64,000 nt of DNA from Cardinalis cardinalis (taxonomy: Eukaryota; Chordata; Aves; Passeriformes; Cardinalidae): contig JACDOX010000027.1 in NCBI GenBank assembly GCA_014549065.1, positions 1,929,691 through 1,993,690 of the forward strand. Reading direction: 5' to 3'. Position numbers and translations under genes: made by a program. The notes beneath the pieces are model-generated. The model was not told the origin of the DNA and searched no databases. It saw only the letters and a list, made by a program, of their open reading frames with translations. Every line of letters begins with the position of its first letter. Position 1 is the stretch's first letter. Of the stretch, positions 47,811-61,700 are shown piece by piece.

Positions 47811-50024
47811 CATTCCTTGCCTGTGTCCTTATTGATCACTAATCAGTTAATCGAAACAAGGAATCAAAGTAGTCCAAAGAGGAAAAAGCAGGCTTTGTTT
47901 AAAAAAATTAATTGTGANAGATGCCTTGGCATCTAGAGTTAACTCTTCAAAGAAAATTCGAAGATATGTGGCATTGCTGCATACTGCCCCGAAATAAAGT
48001 GGGGGAAAATTGCTTTGTGGGCCACTACCATGATTGTGCTGGATGACTTTAACGGGTCCTTTCCATTCCTAGCTTTCCTAGCTGCAGATTCTTCAAATGG
48101 CTTTTACAAATACCTCTTTCAGAAAGACACACATTGACAGATGAAATTCAAATAATCCTAATCTCAGNCTAATGAGCAACACACTGCACAGAGGAAATGA
48201 AGCCATGGAAAAGAGAATAAATGCTCAGGAAAAAATAAAAAAGCCTGTGTAGGAGAGCACTCTTGAGGTAGCTGCCTTACATCTTAATTTGCACATCAGC
48301 CCAACCAAGCAAAAAGCAGCATGGTTCATGAGACAGGGNGCCAGCGGGAGGCACAGGGACCAGACCTGACTTCTGTTCCTATTCCTGCCACTGCCAGACA
48401 TAATGTCAGCAAACTGCAGCATTAATCTGCTCCCCTCCTTTCCACCCCATCTTTCACGCTCTGTNTTTATAGTAAAGACTTTTCAGGACAGAGACTCTTT
48501 CTAACCAAGCCGGAGATGGAGCCCAGCGCCAGAGCCCCTGGGTGTTTCGGTAACACCAATCATTTGTCACACCAAACCCTCCTTCCCTCTCACCTTCCTC
48601 CTGTGTTATCTTGGCTCACTTGGGAAAAGATTGTGGCGTGCAGTGCGGGTAACACCCAGGCTAGAACCGGAGTGTTTGAAACTGTACCAAAACTAACTTC
48701 CAATCAGTGAGATGAGGTACCTCTGGAAGCCTAGCCCAGGGCTACTTCAGCCTCTGCATGCCTCTGCAGCACCGGATTGCAGCAGGAGCCCTCCCACCTC
48801 ACACACACACAGCTACCTCAGGCTACCAGCTGCAGTACAGCCCTACCTTTGAACAAAGCTCCAATTAAAGTGCTCCACGAAGCCTCCCTGAGCTTTTGCA
48901 CCTTTGCTAGCTGAATTCCAATAGCACCTCTAAATGCAATGCTGGCCCATTTCTGGCGTAGTAGTGCCCTCATACTCCTCTCTTTCTGCACAGGTTTCTT
49001 CCTCTCCCCTCCTTCACTTTTCTTCCTTCTGCCTCATCTCAGTTTTGGATAGGCCTTACACTGACCTCTAAGTTCAGTTCAGAATTTTCCCCTCTCCTAT
49101 CCTCTCTAAGCCAATTTCTTTCTAGATTTCTTCACATTTGTAGGTCTTCTTCCAAATTCTCCATATATTTGCCCCCTGCTCAAATATTTTTCCTCTTTTC
49201 ACACTCCTATAAATTTGGTTTTTGAAGCAGACAGTACATTTAAATGGTTTCTACTCTATTCAGATCTTCTACCTCAAGTTCATTAACTTAATGAGATGAA
49301 AAATGATGGAACGGAGAAGGCTATCAGACTTCAAATAATTGGCTTTTTTAATTTATTGCTCTCGTGGACAAGCATGAACTGAGGNTCTATTGTGCAAAAT
49401 GCAGCAGAAGGACAGCAACATTAAAAGATGCTTTCTTCTTCCAAGAGACAGTGTAATGGGCTGATTGGAAGTGGAAGACTTCCTCTCCAAAGGGAATTTG
49501 AAATGACAGATGTGGAGGGCAGAAGCCATAAAGCGCTTTGGAAGCGAAGACCAAGAGGCTTGTGTGCAACGCAAATGACACAGGAAAACTTTGAGTCCCT
49601 GATCTGCAGCAGATTTCCTGTGCTATCTTGGTCACATCTCTCACTTTTCCTGTGGCACAGCTCTCCACTGGAGACTGTATCTCACTATCTGGTATGGGGG
49701 CTACAAGAATAAATCCTCATCAGCTGTGTGGTTTGCAGGCACACGGTGTCACTAACCAGGTAAGAGCCAGACATGAAATTTGAAATTGTACCTACAATAT
49801 CTTTGCAAATAAGTAACACAATAGGCTATAATNCTGCCTATTAGAATCATATGTATTAATCTAATCAAAAAATGTCCCTATTTCCCTACATTGTTAAAAC
49901 CATAAAATACATTGGGATAATTTTGGTTTTACAAAAAAAAAAACTAGGACATTTCTGGCTATGAAAATCTATATAACAAATCCTGAGACACCTTGGTTCT
50001 TGAGTAGATTTATTGCTTGGTATT

Positions 50025-50040
50025 AAAAAAAAAAAAAAAA
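50025..50040 (+). repeat. Poly(A) run
   Basis: Sixteen adenines follow TTGGTATT. The flanks do not identify a retroposed element. Confidence 0.9.
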
Positions 50041-51832
50041 CTAAAATAAACCAAACAAATAAAAAACTCCAAGCCAACTGGATTTATGACTCCTGGTATT
50101 TTTGCAGCAGTATCCAAGGCTGCAGCACAGACATGACATTTCAGACACCAGCCACCTCTTCTGAGAGCTGTCACCTGCTGATTTGGCAGTAACACCTTCA
50201 CCAAGTGCAATAGCACAGCATTCAGTGCCTATTCCCCCTTCATTAGGGAGATGAGAGGCAAGTAAGCCTTGTAGTTAAGAAAGAGCCATCAGGATTTAAT
50301 CAGACACTCCATGACCAAGCATGGAGTTTAATGAGAACACAAATCCATGGCACTCAAAACCTCTGTGCTCGGGAGCCTCAGTAATTCAGAGAAGTGCCAT
50401 TGATGGATCCCATATTTCACCTACGCACAAATACCCTCAGTCCCCTTCCTCTTTGCAAATCCTCACCAAGAGCTGAGCCCTTCCCTGCCCTAGCTCCCAT
50501 CCTCCTTCAGTGACAGGGCTGTTCTTGCTCATCTCTCATCTGAGCACAGCCCTGCTCTCTCCTTGTCCCACCAGCCCCACAGCTGCAGGTGAAGATGGAC
50601 CCATCCATGGCACAGAAACGCCCCTGACTTTGGCACACGGGAGAGCAAGGTGGGAGAAGGGCTTGGAGAAGGAGTGGGTGTGAGTGGGGGCAGTATGATG
50701 TCAGGCTGAGGAGTGATCCCCTTGGAACAAACCTGCCCCAAGTAGCAGCACCTACCCCAGGCACTCTGATGGACCCAGCAACCAGTCACAATCTGGGTAT
50801 TTATTAGAATTAAGGAGGAAAAAAAAATCCTTTTTAGCTGTTCACTATTAAACATTTTTCAGTTGTATTTGCAGCCCAAAATCTGCACAGTTCTGGCTAT
50901 GTATGAGAGCCTCATGGCAAAATAGGGTATAGACAGAAAAGCCTGAAAGTCCCTAAACCCTCCCTACATTTCACAAGCAGCACTAACAGCAAAAAGAAAT
51001 GTNTATCTGCAACATTTCCTCAAATGGATTTCTTCATATTTTATCTGTACGTTGGAAAGGAGATTAATTATTTTCAACCATCATATGCTTATTGCAATGG
51101 GATTAGGCAGCTATTGAAGTGTTACCACCTGCTGGGAATTTCAGAACCTTCCATATAATCTCTTCACTTTGACAGTGAAGAGAGAACACCTCAACTATTC
51201 ATCACATTTTATCAAAATCTAATCACTGCTGACCAGCCAGTGGTCAGGGCCAAAAATATGCCACTTCTTGGAAGATATTTAGTTTTGCCAGGAAAGTGTC
51301 TATGTGATGTCTGCCACAGCAGGGGGCTGGAGCTGACATCCTCAAAGGCATCTTTCATTCTTATTTACACATCCAACAATTTTACATTGTTATCAGATAA
51401 TGACTTCATTAAAATTATGCATCTAAATTCACTAGGCTAAACTGACAGGACCAGATCTTCCTTGTGTAAGAAAAAAACCCCAATAATTAGCTGGTAAAGC
51501 CTATTTTCATTAATATTTGGGGTCAGATCTCACAAAATCCTGAGATTTCTCATCTCTTTTTGATATTAACATAACAATTCAAGAGCAGATTGGCCAGCAA
51601 CATCTGTCCTTTGAAACCAAAGGGCTTATAATAGACAGAGTATAGGGATGATATTTACTTTGGAAAANGTACAATGAAAATAAGTTTACTAACTAAGCAT
51701 AAGGAGATTTGAGAAGATGTTCGAGCAATAATAAATAAAGAATGCAAAGAATTAAACACATTAGATGAGAGCTCATGGCATAAGGGAAGGAACGCAGTCA
51801 TCCATTCTTTCCTTTCCCCTTCAGAGTTAAAA

Positions 51833-51853
51833 TATATATATATATATATATAT
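51833..51853. repeat. (TA)n microsatellite
   Basis: An alternating AT run of about 21 bases between AAAATA and TGTACAG, just downstream (minus sense) of the CpG island. Confidence 0.95.
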
Positions 51854-52129
51854 GTACAGTCCACTATAACTGGAATTCCTCTTTCGGTGGAGTTAAAATG
51901 AAGATCCTCGTATGGAGAACACACATGGCACAGCTGATACAATGAGAAGTTTGTTAGAGAAGCAGGTCCGAAATACCGTGCGTGAAGTGTCAGCATTAAA
52001 AAGAATTGCGAAGCTTTCTCCTACGCTTTACCCTGGGTTTGTCCGTACTCACACGGCTTCGACCGGTCTAGCGACTAATATAAAGCAAAAATCATCAAAC
52101 ATATGAAAAAACACTAAAATCATTCCTAC

Positions 52130-52950
52130 CTACTACGGACTTGGGCGAGGAACCCGGGCAGTCGCTCCCCGTGCCGATGCTCCCGGCACTCCGAGAGCGC
52201 TGCAGCGCCGGGGCTCCGGGCGGGACGGCCGCTGCCTCCGGGGCAGAGGCGACCACAGGGGATACCGGGGCGGTGGCAAACCCGGACCTGCCGGCGCACG
52301 GGTGTTTTTAAAACACCTTCAGGACCGCGCGTCACGGCGATCACGGCGCGATCCCGCCGCGATCCCGCCGCGATCCCGCGGCACCGCTCGCTCCGACCGA
52401 CGGCTCTCCCCGCCTGTAGCCGCCGGCTCCGCGCCGACAGCCACCCCCGGCCGGCTCCGAGCCCGGGGCGGCCGGGGCTCCGCACCGCCCCACGCTCGGC
52501 ACACAGCGACCCGCCCGCGCCCCGGCACCCCCGGGCTCGGATCCCGCCCCACGCTCACCTCCACACCGCGGGCGGAGCGGCCGGCGGGTCGGGGATAGAG
52601 CGCGGTCCTTCCCGTGGAGGAGACGCCGCCGGAGCGGCGGGCGGGCGCTCACTGCCCGGCAGCGGCGGGAGTGGCGGCAGGAGGGTTAAATGGCGGCTGC
52701 GGGCGGCTGTCAGCGGGCGCGGGGCGGCGGCGGCGGGCGCCGAGCGAGGGCAGCCCGTGCCCCTGCGGCGAGACCCTCCCGGCCCGGTCCGGCCCGGCCC
52801 GGCCCAGCCCCGCCGCGACCGCGCCGCCCTCACACGCCCGCCTGTCCGCCGGGCTGGGGCGGCCCTGCGGGAGGGGAAGGCCGTGAGAGGCGCGCCCCAC
52901 CCGTGTGCGCCCCCGCGCTGGGCCGGCCCCGGTGAGGGCGCTGGGGCAGC
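52130..52950. promoter_or_regulatory. THSD1: CpG island, probable THSD1 promoter and noncoding first exon
   Basis: About 800 bases of very CpG-rich sequence upstream of THSD1 on its strand. Two good minus-strand donors suit a 5' UTR exon: GTGGAG|GTGAGC near 52557 and GTAGTAG|GTAGGA near 52131. A consensus YY1-like site (AAATGGCGGC, plus strand) lies at 52688-52697. Many open frames here reflect base composition. The island could drive transcripts in both directions. Confidence 0.75.
52335..52381 (+). repeat. Short GC-rich tandem repeat in the CpG island
   Basis: The unit CGCGATCCCGC occurs about three times in tandem (near 52345-52381), preceded by the related CGATCACGG. It makes a row of CGATC/CGCGATC sites. 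Confidence 0.8.
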
Positions 52951-52987
52951 CTGGCAGCTCCCCTCAGGGTGCGTGCGGTTCGTATGG

Positions 52988-53360
52988 CAGCCCTACGAGG
53001 AGCGGCCGAGGTCACTTGGTCTGTTCAGCCTGGAGGAGACTGTGGGGAGAGCTCATTGCAATTACAGCTTACTCAGGGTGGGATGCAGAGGGGCAGACAC
53101 TGATCTCTTCTCTGTGGTGACCAGTGAAGGGACCCGTGGGAATGGCTTGAGGTTGTGGCAGGGGAGGTTTAGGTAGGATGTCAGGAAAAAGTTCGTCCCG
53201 AGGGTGGTTGGGCACTGGAACAGCTCCCCAGGGAAGTGGACACAGCACCAGCCTGACAGAGCTCAGGAGCGTTCGGACAATGCTGTCAGGCACATGGTGT
53301 GACTCTTGGGGATGGCCCTGTGCAGGGCCAGGAGCTGGACTCGATTCTTGTGGACCATTG
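52988..53360 (+). mobile_element. CR1 LINE 3' fragment, plus orientation
   Basis: CTGTTCAGCCTGGAGGAGAC, AATGGCTTGAGGTTGTGGCA, GGGCACTGGAACAGCTCCCC and a tail CTGGACTCGATTCTTGTGG match CR1 in order. About 370 bases, 5'-truncated. It begins at the far edge of the THSD1 CpG island. Confidence 0.93.
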
Positions 53361-53470
53361 TAGATTTTCCAGCTTAGCATACTCCGCGAAAATCGCTCCC
53401 CTCCCGCTGGGCGTTGGTCAGGGCAACCTGCCCAGGCACGGGCCAGCACGTCGGAGCCAGGCTGGCTGAT

Positions 53471-53511
53471 GACTGGAGAGCGGCGGGCAGGCAGGAGGCC
53501 GCTCTCCAGTC
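53471..53511. repeat. Perfect 14-base inverted repeat (hairpin)
   Basis: GACTGGAGAGCGGC (53471-53484) and its exact reverse complement (53498-53511) flank a 13-base loop. No T-run follows and there is no known gene at this spot, so it is not read as a terminator. Confidence 0.9.
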
Positions 53512-56500
53512 AGCGAGTCAGCTTGAGAGCCGTGGAGACGGAGCATCAAACAACGAAGAGCAGCACCAGCTCCTTAATGTGCCTGTCTGCAGCTGAGAGC
53601 CACATGGATGTCATGTCATGCCCAGTGTTCATGGATAATGTTCAGGGATTGTTGTTACATGATGAATCTATCCTTGTGCAGAGACTGCTTTAAGAAAGGC
53701 CCTTTCTATCCATTTTTATGCAACAGACTAATTTATCTCAGACTGTTGTTAAATTTATTTGCATGACATAAAGTCTGTGATTTAAATGGTGGATACCTAC
53801 ATGCCCACAAAGATAGGATTTTATGGAGTATTTACATCAGACAGTGTTACATGTAATGAATTTTCCTGCTTTCCCTTATTCNTTTATGGTAAGTGTGGTC
53901 ATTACATAAGGGCCCAAGAGAAAGGAATTGTCAGGTTTTGGTGTTCAGAATTAAAAACTGACTAAAAGGTCCCTCCTAGTTAACTTGTATCATCTATATG
54001 ACTGAGGANATACAATTTCCACACAGCATGGGTATCTCTGCACCAAGTGAGTGTTGAGAACAAAGAGCTGCTTAGGGTTATTGCCCACCACTGTGGCTGG
54101 GCTCTGATCAACCTGCTGCTAAACCTCTTTTCCATATGCTAGCTAGGGTCTGCGATGGTTAATGCTTCACAGCCACACTGCCATCTGGAGTTCTGACAAA
54201 GCCTTTGGGAGAGCAAGACAAACCCTTGCTCAGGAAATCAGACTGTGTTCTGGACAGCAAAAAGGGAACTATTTGTGTGACATAAAGATTTTCTGGGTTG
54301 TTTTTAAACATTTTATTTTGAACAATCCAAACTCTAAATATTCTCCTTGTTTATTTTAATAGAAGTGTGTACAATTGGGGTAATTGGGGCAATTTTTATT
54401 GTAGGTAAGATTTTTTTGATGTTCTGGAGGATACAGTCACGTGTGTATTCAGTCTAATAAATGAAAGATGCTGNATTTTTTCGCCAGACACTTGCAGCTT
54501 ACAGGACCTGTTACATTTCTTGTGGTGAGATCTGGCAACTCTTCNTTTGAATGCTGAGGAGCTTCCTGTGTCCATGTCTGGTCCTGGTCTGTGTGACTCT
54601 GGCAGCAAGCATTCAGCTTCAGGCAGTGCCACTGTAGTGGGGCTAAGTGCAGAGGTGTGCAGTCTTGCCAGCAGCATCTTTCACACTGATCATGGAAGGT
54701 ACCAGCTGGCACAAGTGAATGCATTGTGGCACTGGGTCTGGTTTGAATGAACCAGGAAATAAATCACACATGGTAATAAAGAAAACAGTACTGTAAGTAT
54801 GTTCCAGATGATGGAGAAGCTCAGAGAAAAAAAAGAGTGACGTGGATGAAATGTCTGCTCTGAAATGTCTGCTCAAGTCCAAGACTGAAACTCCAGTCTC
54901 ACCTGCTGCCTGTATTTAACATCTGAAAAACCTTACATTGGTGGATCTATTGCCAGGCTTTTTTCCACTATGAGCACAATCTTTTGACGATTTAATCTTC
55001 AAAAGTAGAAAAAAAAAATTTAAGGAAAAAATATCTCTTTCCCCTGTTGTAATGGAGAGGAGAAAGTAAAGAAATCCATGCAGCAGGAAAGAGTCTGGAA
55101 CACATTGCAAGATGTTTTACTTGCATCACAGTATTTTGCACTTATTNTAGTGCCTTTGATCCAATGGCCTTGCAGTATTTTATGAGTTACGAGTGATCTT
55201 TGATCTTTTGTTTCCCTATGCTAATGAAAAAAGCTTTGCCTTATTTTTTTTTCTAAATGGATTTGCTGACATTATGCACAAATTGTAAAGTCAGAAACAA
55301 AGCCAAGACAGCAGCTCAGGTCACTGCACTCCNCCTCAGTGCCTTCTTTCAGACCCATATCGCCTTTGTGTCAACACTTCCAAAAGGGGACAGAGTCCAA
55401 AAAACGGTGATTAGAAATCACAAGTCGCCCCTATGATTGTATGGTGGAAATTGTAAAGACCCCAGATAACAGGAGGATGAGCACAGGATAAATAGACAGG
55501 CTACTTTATTAAACCCTTTGAAGCACAGTGGATTATGTTTGCACATAATACACCTGCTGTGATGCTGAGCACTAAGATCTGTCTTTGTTAACATGCCATC
55601 CAAATTTCATCAGGAACATATTTTCCATTAAAATACTTCAACGGAGCTGGTCTCTGAGGCATCTGGCTAGCGGTGGATAAAATCCTTGCCATTAAAGTTG
55701 GTCTCCCAGGAGAGCAAGAAACTAATAACAGAAGGGACGGGAGAACAAGGGAACAGACGAGTGCCCATTTAGCCCACAACCAAAACGTTGAGATCTAAAT
55801 TAACTTGGACACTGAAGGATACAAAGAGAGAGTAACCTTTAATTGCTGATCTCCAGCACCAGCTGCCGGCGTGATAAGTGAGCAGGGAGTGCAGACAAAT
55901 CCCACCTGCACACAGATCCCAGGAACTGCTGGGCTGAAGCAGCCCGTGGGGCTGAAATGTTGAAGACAGCCATGGCAGGAAGGTCTAACAGAAAAAAGCT
56001 TTATGGCCTGTAAAAATGGGATTATGTGTTCTCCAGCTGCTGGCAGCTGGGCAGAAATCACTTGCACGTGTGGTGATGGGTGATGCTAGAGGCTGTGGGC
56101 AGCTGCCTCTGCTTAGCCAGGCCAGAGCAGCCACCCTAACTGCAGTCAGGAGCTGAAACCAGTCTGCTTGATTTTCCCAAACCAGACTAAGGGTATTTAC
56201 ATGAAGGGCACAATCACCAGATTGGCTGTGTTGGTGGTTTCCAGTGGGCATAAGGTGGTGTGTTGGTTTTTGGCTCTGCCCCCACTGCNAGCACAGTTGT
56301 GCTGGGAAGAAAATGTCTTTTTCTTATGTTGGCATAAAAACAAGATTGTGTAGTAGCACATATTGTCCAGAGACCACCAGGTGTGAAAGCAGAATGGCTG
56401 GCTACTAAATTCCCTCTCTGCTCTGTGTTGTGGGGGAGAGATGTGACATTGTATGTGCCTTCTATCTGTGTAAAATATGCTAAAAGCCTTCTCTTGCTGA

Positions 56501-58390
56501 TATTAAATTTACCTCAAGCTTCCTAAGGGGAGCAGTAATAATAAGCAGGCAAGCCAGAGAAATCTGTTTGCCCTCACCCACACTGGCAAAGGAGATTTAA
56601 TTGTGAAACCCCCAAAGCAGTGCTGGCTCGGATAGAAGAGAGTCATCTGTCGCAGAGAATCAAGGTAAGGGCCAAACCAGTAAAATAAGTATTTGGTAGT
56701 TTAGGGGGAAAAATCAGAAAGCTGGAAAGAGTGAGAAACTGAAGCATGTCCTTTTGAAAATTATATCTCTGCATTGTTCAAGAAAATTTCTCAAAAAGAA
56801 AAAAAAAAAAAAGGAAAAAAAAAGAGGTTGCACTGTAGTCTAGGTTGGAGAGCTGACAAGAACATGAACAATTTAATGACCAAAGGCATGTAAATCAATA
56901 AAAATAAGTAGGGGGGGAAAAGTGCTAAAATTGTTAGAAATGCAAAATCAGAAACATAAAGCTGGTAAAGAATGTAAAAGAAGATGAGATCTGCAGTCAG
57001 CAATGCTGAGTGACAAAGATTTGTCTTATTTTAATATAAATTTGAAACAAAAGAATTGTTGCTATTCTACTGCTATGTGAAAAATTTGACTAATCAAGTG
57101 GAGTGCAAAAGAAACACTGATGTTCAATAAATATTTCTGTTCTGTTTTGGGGTGAAAAACAGACAATAAAGTCATGTTCCAGTTTGGTAATAAAATACTT
57201 TCTGTACCAATGCAAGCCTGAGAGTGTAAAATAAGAGCAGCTCCAGTTAAAGAACTCAAAATCAGCAGCTCTGGATAAATGTTCATCCAACAGTTTTTAA
57301 TATTATTTTCCCAATCAGTTGGTCTGGAGATGCTGTGGAGGTTTCGGACGACTCAATGAATTAACATGTGTGGGTTTTCATTGATTTGGTTGGTTTGTAA
57401 AGAGAGAACAGCCCTGATTCCAGAAACAGGGATGGAAAAGCTGATAATAAAAGGGAGAGTAGTATGACCAATACCACTTGACCAACTTGACAGAAGTTGG
57501 TGGAAAATGTATTTTAGATAAATGTATGAGTTTGGTGAGTAAAGGAAGTAATGTTATAATGGAATAATACTTAACATTTCCATAGAATATTTGGATTGGT
57601 AAGACTTGATATTTCCATGAAGGATGCTTGTGTAGAATTAGTACATTATGCTTTAAAAGGATTCGGCGTTGACTAATTGATTTCAAAATGTCCTTTTAAT
57701 GTGTAATTTTCATGGAGGACATATTAATTTAAAGATTTAAACACAGATTAGGGTTTAGCAATTTAAAAATTTTTCAGAGACCTAAAAGAGGCCGTAGCAT
57801 CATCACTGCTTAATTTTTCAGATAACACACAGATTGGGAGAACATGCAGCAATAGCGACTTGTCTTCAGAATTTACCACTCTCTGAGTAAGCTGGGCTTT
57901 ATCCAACAATACCTGTTTTAATGTAACTCCCATAAAATGGCACATCTAGGAAAAAGGACTGGAGAACTTTGTAGGATCTGCAGCTTGCTCCTGGGAAGTC
58001 ATTACTTCACAAAGCTCTGCAGATCAGATGGAGTTGTTAGCTAATCTTGAGCTCCCGCTGTCACATCCGTGAATTTGTGCTGCTGCCTACAGGTTTGGAG
58101 CAGAGAACGGTGCCACCCTACTTTGACAAGTCTGAGCTATGTGCCTGGGGAGTGAACTGAGCAGGAGCACAAGCTCAAGCACATGTTTGATAGTGCAGGA
58201 ACACCCTCTGTGGGCATGGCTGGCAGTATAAAAACTGGGGCAACAAATTACCTCTGCAATTAACGCTTTTACTGTAGCTTTCCTTGGCCCAGCACTGGTG
58301 TCCAAAATTTATGGGGCTACTAGGTAACTATGGAAAGCCTTTGGAAGAGCAGAAAAAAGAACAAGGTGGTCAAAAATACCCCAAATGATC
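53512..58390. other. Intergenic region between THSD1 and VPS36
   Basis: About 4.9 kb, AT-rich, with an A-rich run at 56798-56824. Open frames are short and without domains. Nothing else is recognised. Confidence 0.45.
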
Positions 58391-58399
58391 AATGTTTAA

Positions 58400-58730
58400 G
58401 AATCTCTTATATTGCAGGAAACCGGNCATGGCAGGAACTTGTGCTCCATAAAGCACTTATTGAATATTAGGTCTAGCAGCTAGAAGACAAAGCTAAACAC
58501 ACTCTGATTGTGTACAGCAAAACAATTTTTCCAACAGGTAAATAGTCACTGGAATAATCTGCCAAGGGCTGCAAGGGGATTTCCCAGAACATGCAATCTC
58601 TTGTTGTTCCTGAAGAGGAGTTCTACCTCAAACACAAATTAAATAAGGGAAGTCCTACAGTTTCTGTTACCCGAGGTCAAGGGAGATTATCATTAGTCTC
58701 TTCTGGCCTTGTAACTTATAAATAGAGTCC
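58400..58730 (+). mobile_element. Ancient CR1-like LINE 3' remnant
   Basis: AATAGTCACTGGAATAATCT, GCCAAGGGCTGCAAGGGGAT, CCTGAAGAGGAGTTCTACCT and TCTTCTGGCCTTGTAACTTA follow the order of an old CR1/L3 3' end. Very diverged. Confidence 0.6.
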
Positions 58731-61700
58731 TAGTGGAAAAAAANAATTATCCTAATCTTGGAATTTCTCAAAACACTGTGGATAAAACAGTAAGAATGCA
58801 GAAAGATCAGAAACAGTCACTTTGCAAACAGTTGTGCCTAGTTTGATATTTCCACTGAGAAGACCAATACATTTTGTTATTCCAGAATGTGTTTTAAGCT
58901 CTTACTTCTCCGTGCCAGAGCTCAGCCATACCCAATACACTGAATTCCAGGGCTGCTAACTAGTCAACATTTGATAATCACAACAAAGCCTGGGTTTGAA
59001 GTCGGCGGGAGTTTTGCCGTTCTCATCTAACGGGTGGATCAAGCCAGATCTTTGCAATTTAAGGACACACCTCACATTCTCTGTCCAATACTAAGTGAAA
59101 CTCAGGGGAATTATGCCACACACACACATAACTGCTGAGCCTGGCTGAAACAGCAGATGTTTCTCATATCCCATGTCCAATATTGTTTTATTTNGGCAAC
59201 ATTTAGAAAGAATTCTACCTACATGATATGAGTTACTACACAGCCACAGTAAAAACACCATACCAGCAACAGACACAAACGTATTCTGTAGAACTGTGCT
59301 GGCTTTTTTTGTTCTTTGTAAAAAGAGAGTGCTTCACACAGAATGTATCTTCCTACCTTTTTGTTTTTTTTTGTTAAAAGAAAATAGAAACTCCTGTCTG
59401 TTAGTTTCTGAAGTGCTCTGCATGTGTGAAGCAAGTGACACAGGAGGACTGATTTGACCTTTGGCTTGAAACATACAGTGAAACAGCCTTTAGGTTAGAA
59501 CAGTCCCCACCTTTGCAACTTCTGGAGATCATACTGATGATAATACAAGTATGTAAAATACTTGGAATTGTATTTCAGTGCAAAAAGTCTAGTCTGAGCC
59601 TTGTGCTCAGAGCAAGACTAGATTCACATCGACTATTCCATCAGTACCAGCCCCTTTTACCTTGAAGCTGCTGTCCATCTCTGCTGTGAGCATGGCAGAG
59701 CAAGGTTTAATGCGCTCTTTCATCACTAGAAAACTTGAAGTCACAGCATTCAGTATCCAGTGGGAAAGCAGGACACCCCAGATCCTGTCTGGTCTTTGGT
59801 GTGTAGNAGGGATATGAAGTAGTGCAGTTTCTGTCAGGCCTGCCTCTCCATGAGCGTGTGCTAACTAGTAGGCTGTGGGGTTTTCTGAAAATTAAGATGT
59901 CTCTGTCACTCCTGGAATTTCTGTTTTGATGTGTGTTTTTGGTTTGTTTTGTTGTTTTTTTTTTGTATTTAATAATATCCTAATTCTAAACCACAAAGAA
60001 AAATTACTCTCAAGCCTGCTGGACAGAACAACTACCTGGGAGGTGTCTGGGAGGACAGATACTTGGACTTCTGCTCCAATAAAAGAATTTAAATAGATCT
60101 TTAAAATACAGACAAATGTTGCCAAGAGACGTGCCTAGAATATTCTCTCAGTGTGAATACGTGTAGCTCATTCTTTGGAGAANAAAATGTTAGTTGAAGT
60201 CTTCCCAGCAGGTGACTTGGAACTACAGGGTCTTGCACTTCACATGAATGCCTGAAGGGCTGAGAGTTAGGATGAAATGGGAACTGCTAGAATAGGAGAA
60301 GGAACGTAACTGTCAGATTTGTCAATCGAACTCAACAGAAAATACATTGGTGAGGGAGTTCCTGCTGGAGAAAACAATGATTTCTTATCAAATCCACAAA
60401 TAATTTTGAACTGCCTTTTCAGGAAATATTCTCAAAGACTGGTCCAGTTGCAAATGAGTATCTCCCAGGCTTCAGGAAGCAGGAACCTCTGCTGCTGGCA
60501 ACAGGCTCCTACTGTCTCCCATTACTGCACTCATGAATTCAGGGACAATACTTGCACTAATTTTAGAAGCACAGTCAGGCTCTTTGGACAAACCATGGAA
60601 GTCCTGTTAGAAGAACTGAGCATCAAAGCCTTTAGCTAATCAATATGCACCCATAAATGATTATGAAAGATACATTTCTGAGGACTTCCAAATGCACATC
60701 CATATACTTTTCAGAAGAAAAAAAATTTGCATCTGGACCAGAAATATGGTCTAGATTAGATCTATGTTTCCAATGGCTGTATGTAATTTTCCTGAAAACA
60801 AAGGCAAAGGAGAAACGGAAAAGATGTACAGATTCCTGAGGAGTGTTTTCCTGTCTGAGGTATAAAAAGGCCCATGTTTTCAAATGAAAAACAATCATCA
60901 TTTAAGACTGCTCCATAAAAAGACAAGTACTATTTGTGTAGGCAGCCCTGGCAAAATGGTCATATATTGTGATATAAATATCCTAGGAATAATCAAAACA
61001 GGAAAGGTTCATATATGTACCTTCTGTATTAGACTAATATGATCTCATGAAAGCAGTGCTTGTGTAGACACCTACAGTTTGACTGTTCTGGCTNGGATGG
61101 GTAACAGGCTACTCAGCAACACAAGCAAGGCCTTCTAATTACATTTAATTCTGCCCTTTAAATCAAGACTATATTGTACCCTTTTAGTTACAAAGTGAGA
61201 CAGTAAAAATAGGATGTGCTTCAAAAACCTGCCCTGTGGAACCACAAGATTTTAATGTGCAAAGCATTTTAAAGCATTTAAAACATTCAGAAGGAAAAAA
61301 ACTCAACAGAACAATCANTTTAAGAAAATGTTTTAATTTTTCTTACTTCCTAGTAGCCATTTTCTCATGTGTCTGCTTAAATTCTAAACCAGCAATACGA
61401 TTTCCCCTCTAGCCTTTTTGTCTGGAAGAAAAACAAAGTCAAGGAAAAATCTTGGAAAAGAAAAGCTTGAGAAGGTACCATTATTCTAAATAGGCTGTAT
61501 TATTATTGCTTAAGTAAGATAATGAAACACTCAGGGTTGGAGGAAGAGGCTGGCAGTTTACANTAGGCATTTCCTCTCAGGTTTTGTTCTTCCTGCACAC
61601 GACGTGCCCCCTTGTGGGGAGAGGTTCAGGCCCACAAACCACTGGCCTTCCACGACAGGCTTTTATTGAGCAAAAGAGACAGTTGTCACAAAATAGCTTT

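Larger units (their letters stand above)
46310..52130 (-). other. THSD1: THSD1 5' intron(s)
   Basis: About 5.8 kb between the start-codon exon and the CpG island. It contains a GC-rich patch at 47690-47810, poly(A) at 50025-50040 and (TA)n at 51833-51853. A CR1-like tail scrap (GTGCTGGATGACTTTAACGG) sits near 48030. No coding exon was recognised. Confidence 0.6.

Noticed and set aside
52126..52935. Long ORFs on both strands in the 52 kb CpG island
   Set aside because: Arg/Pro/Ala/Gly-rich translations in almost every frame are typical of CpG islands. None has a recognised N-terminus.
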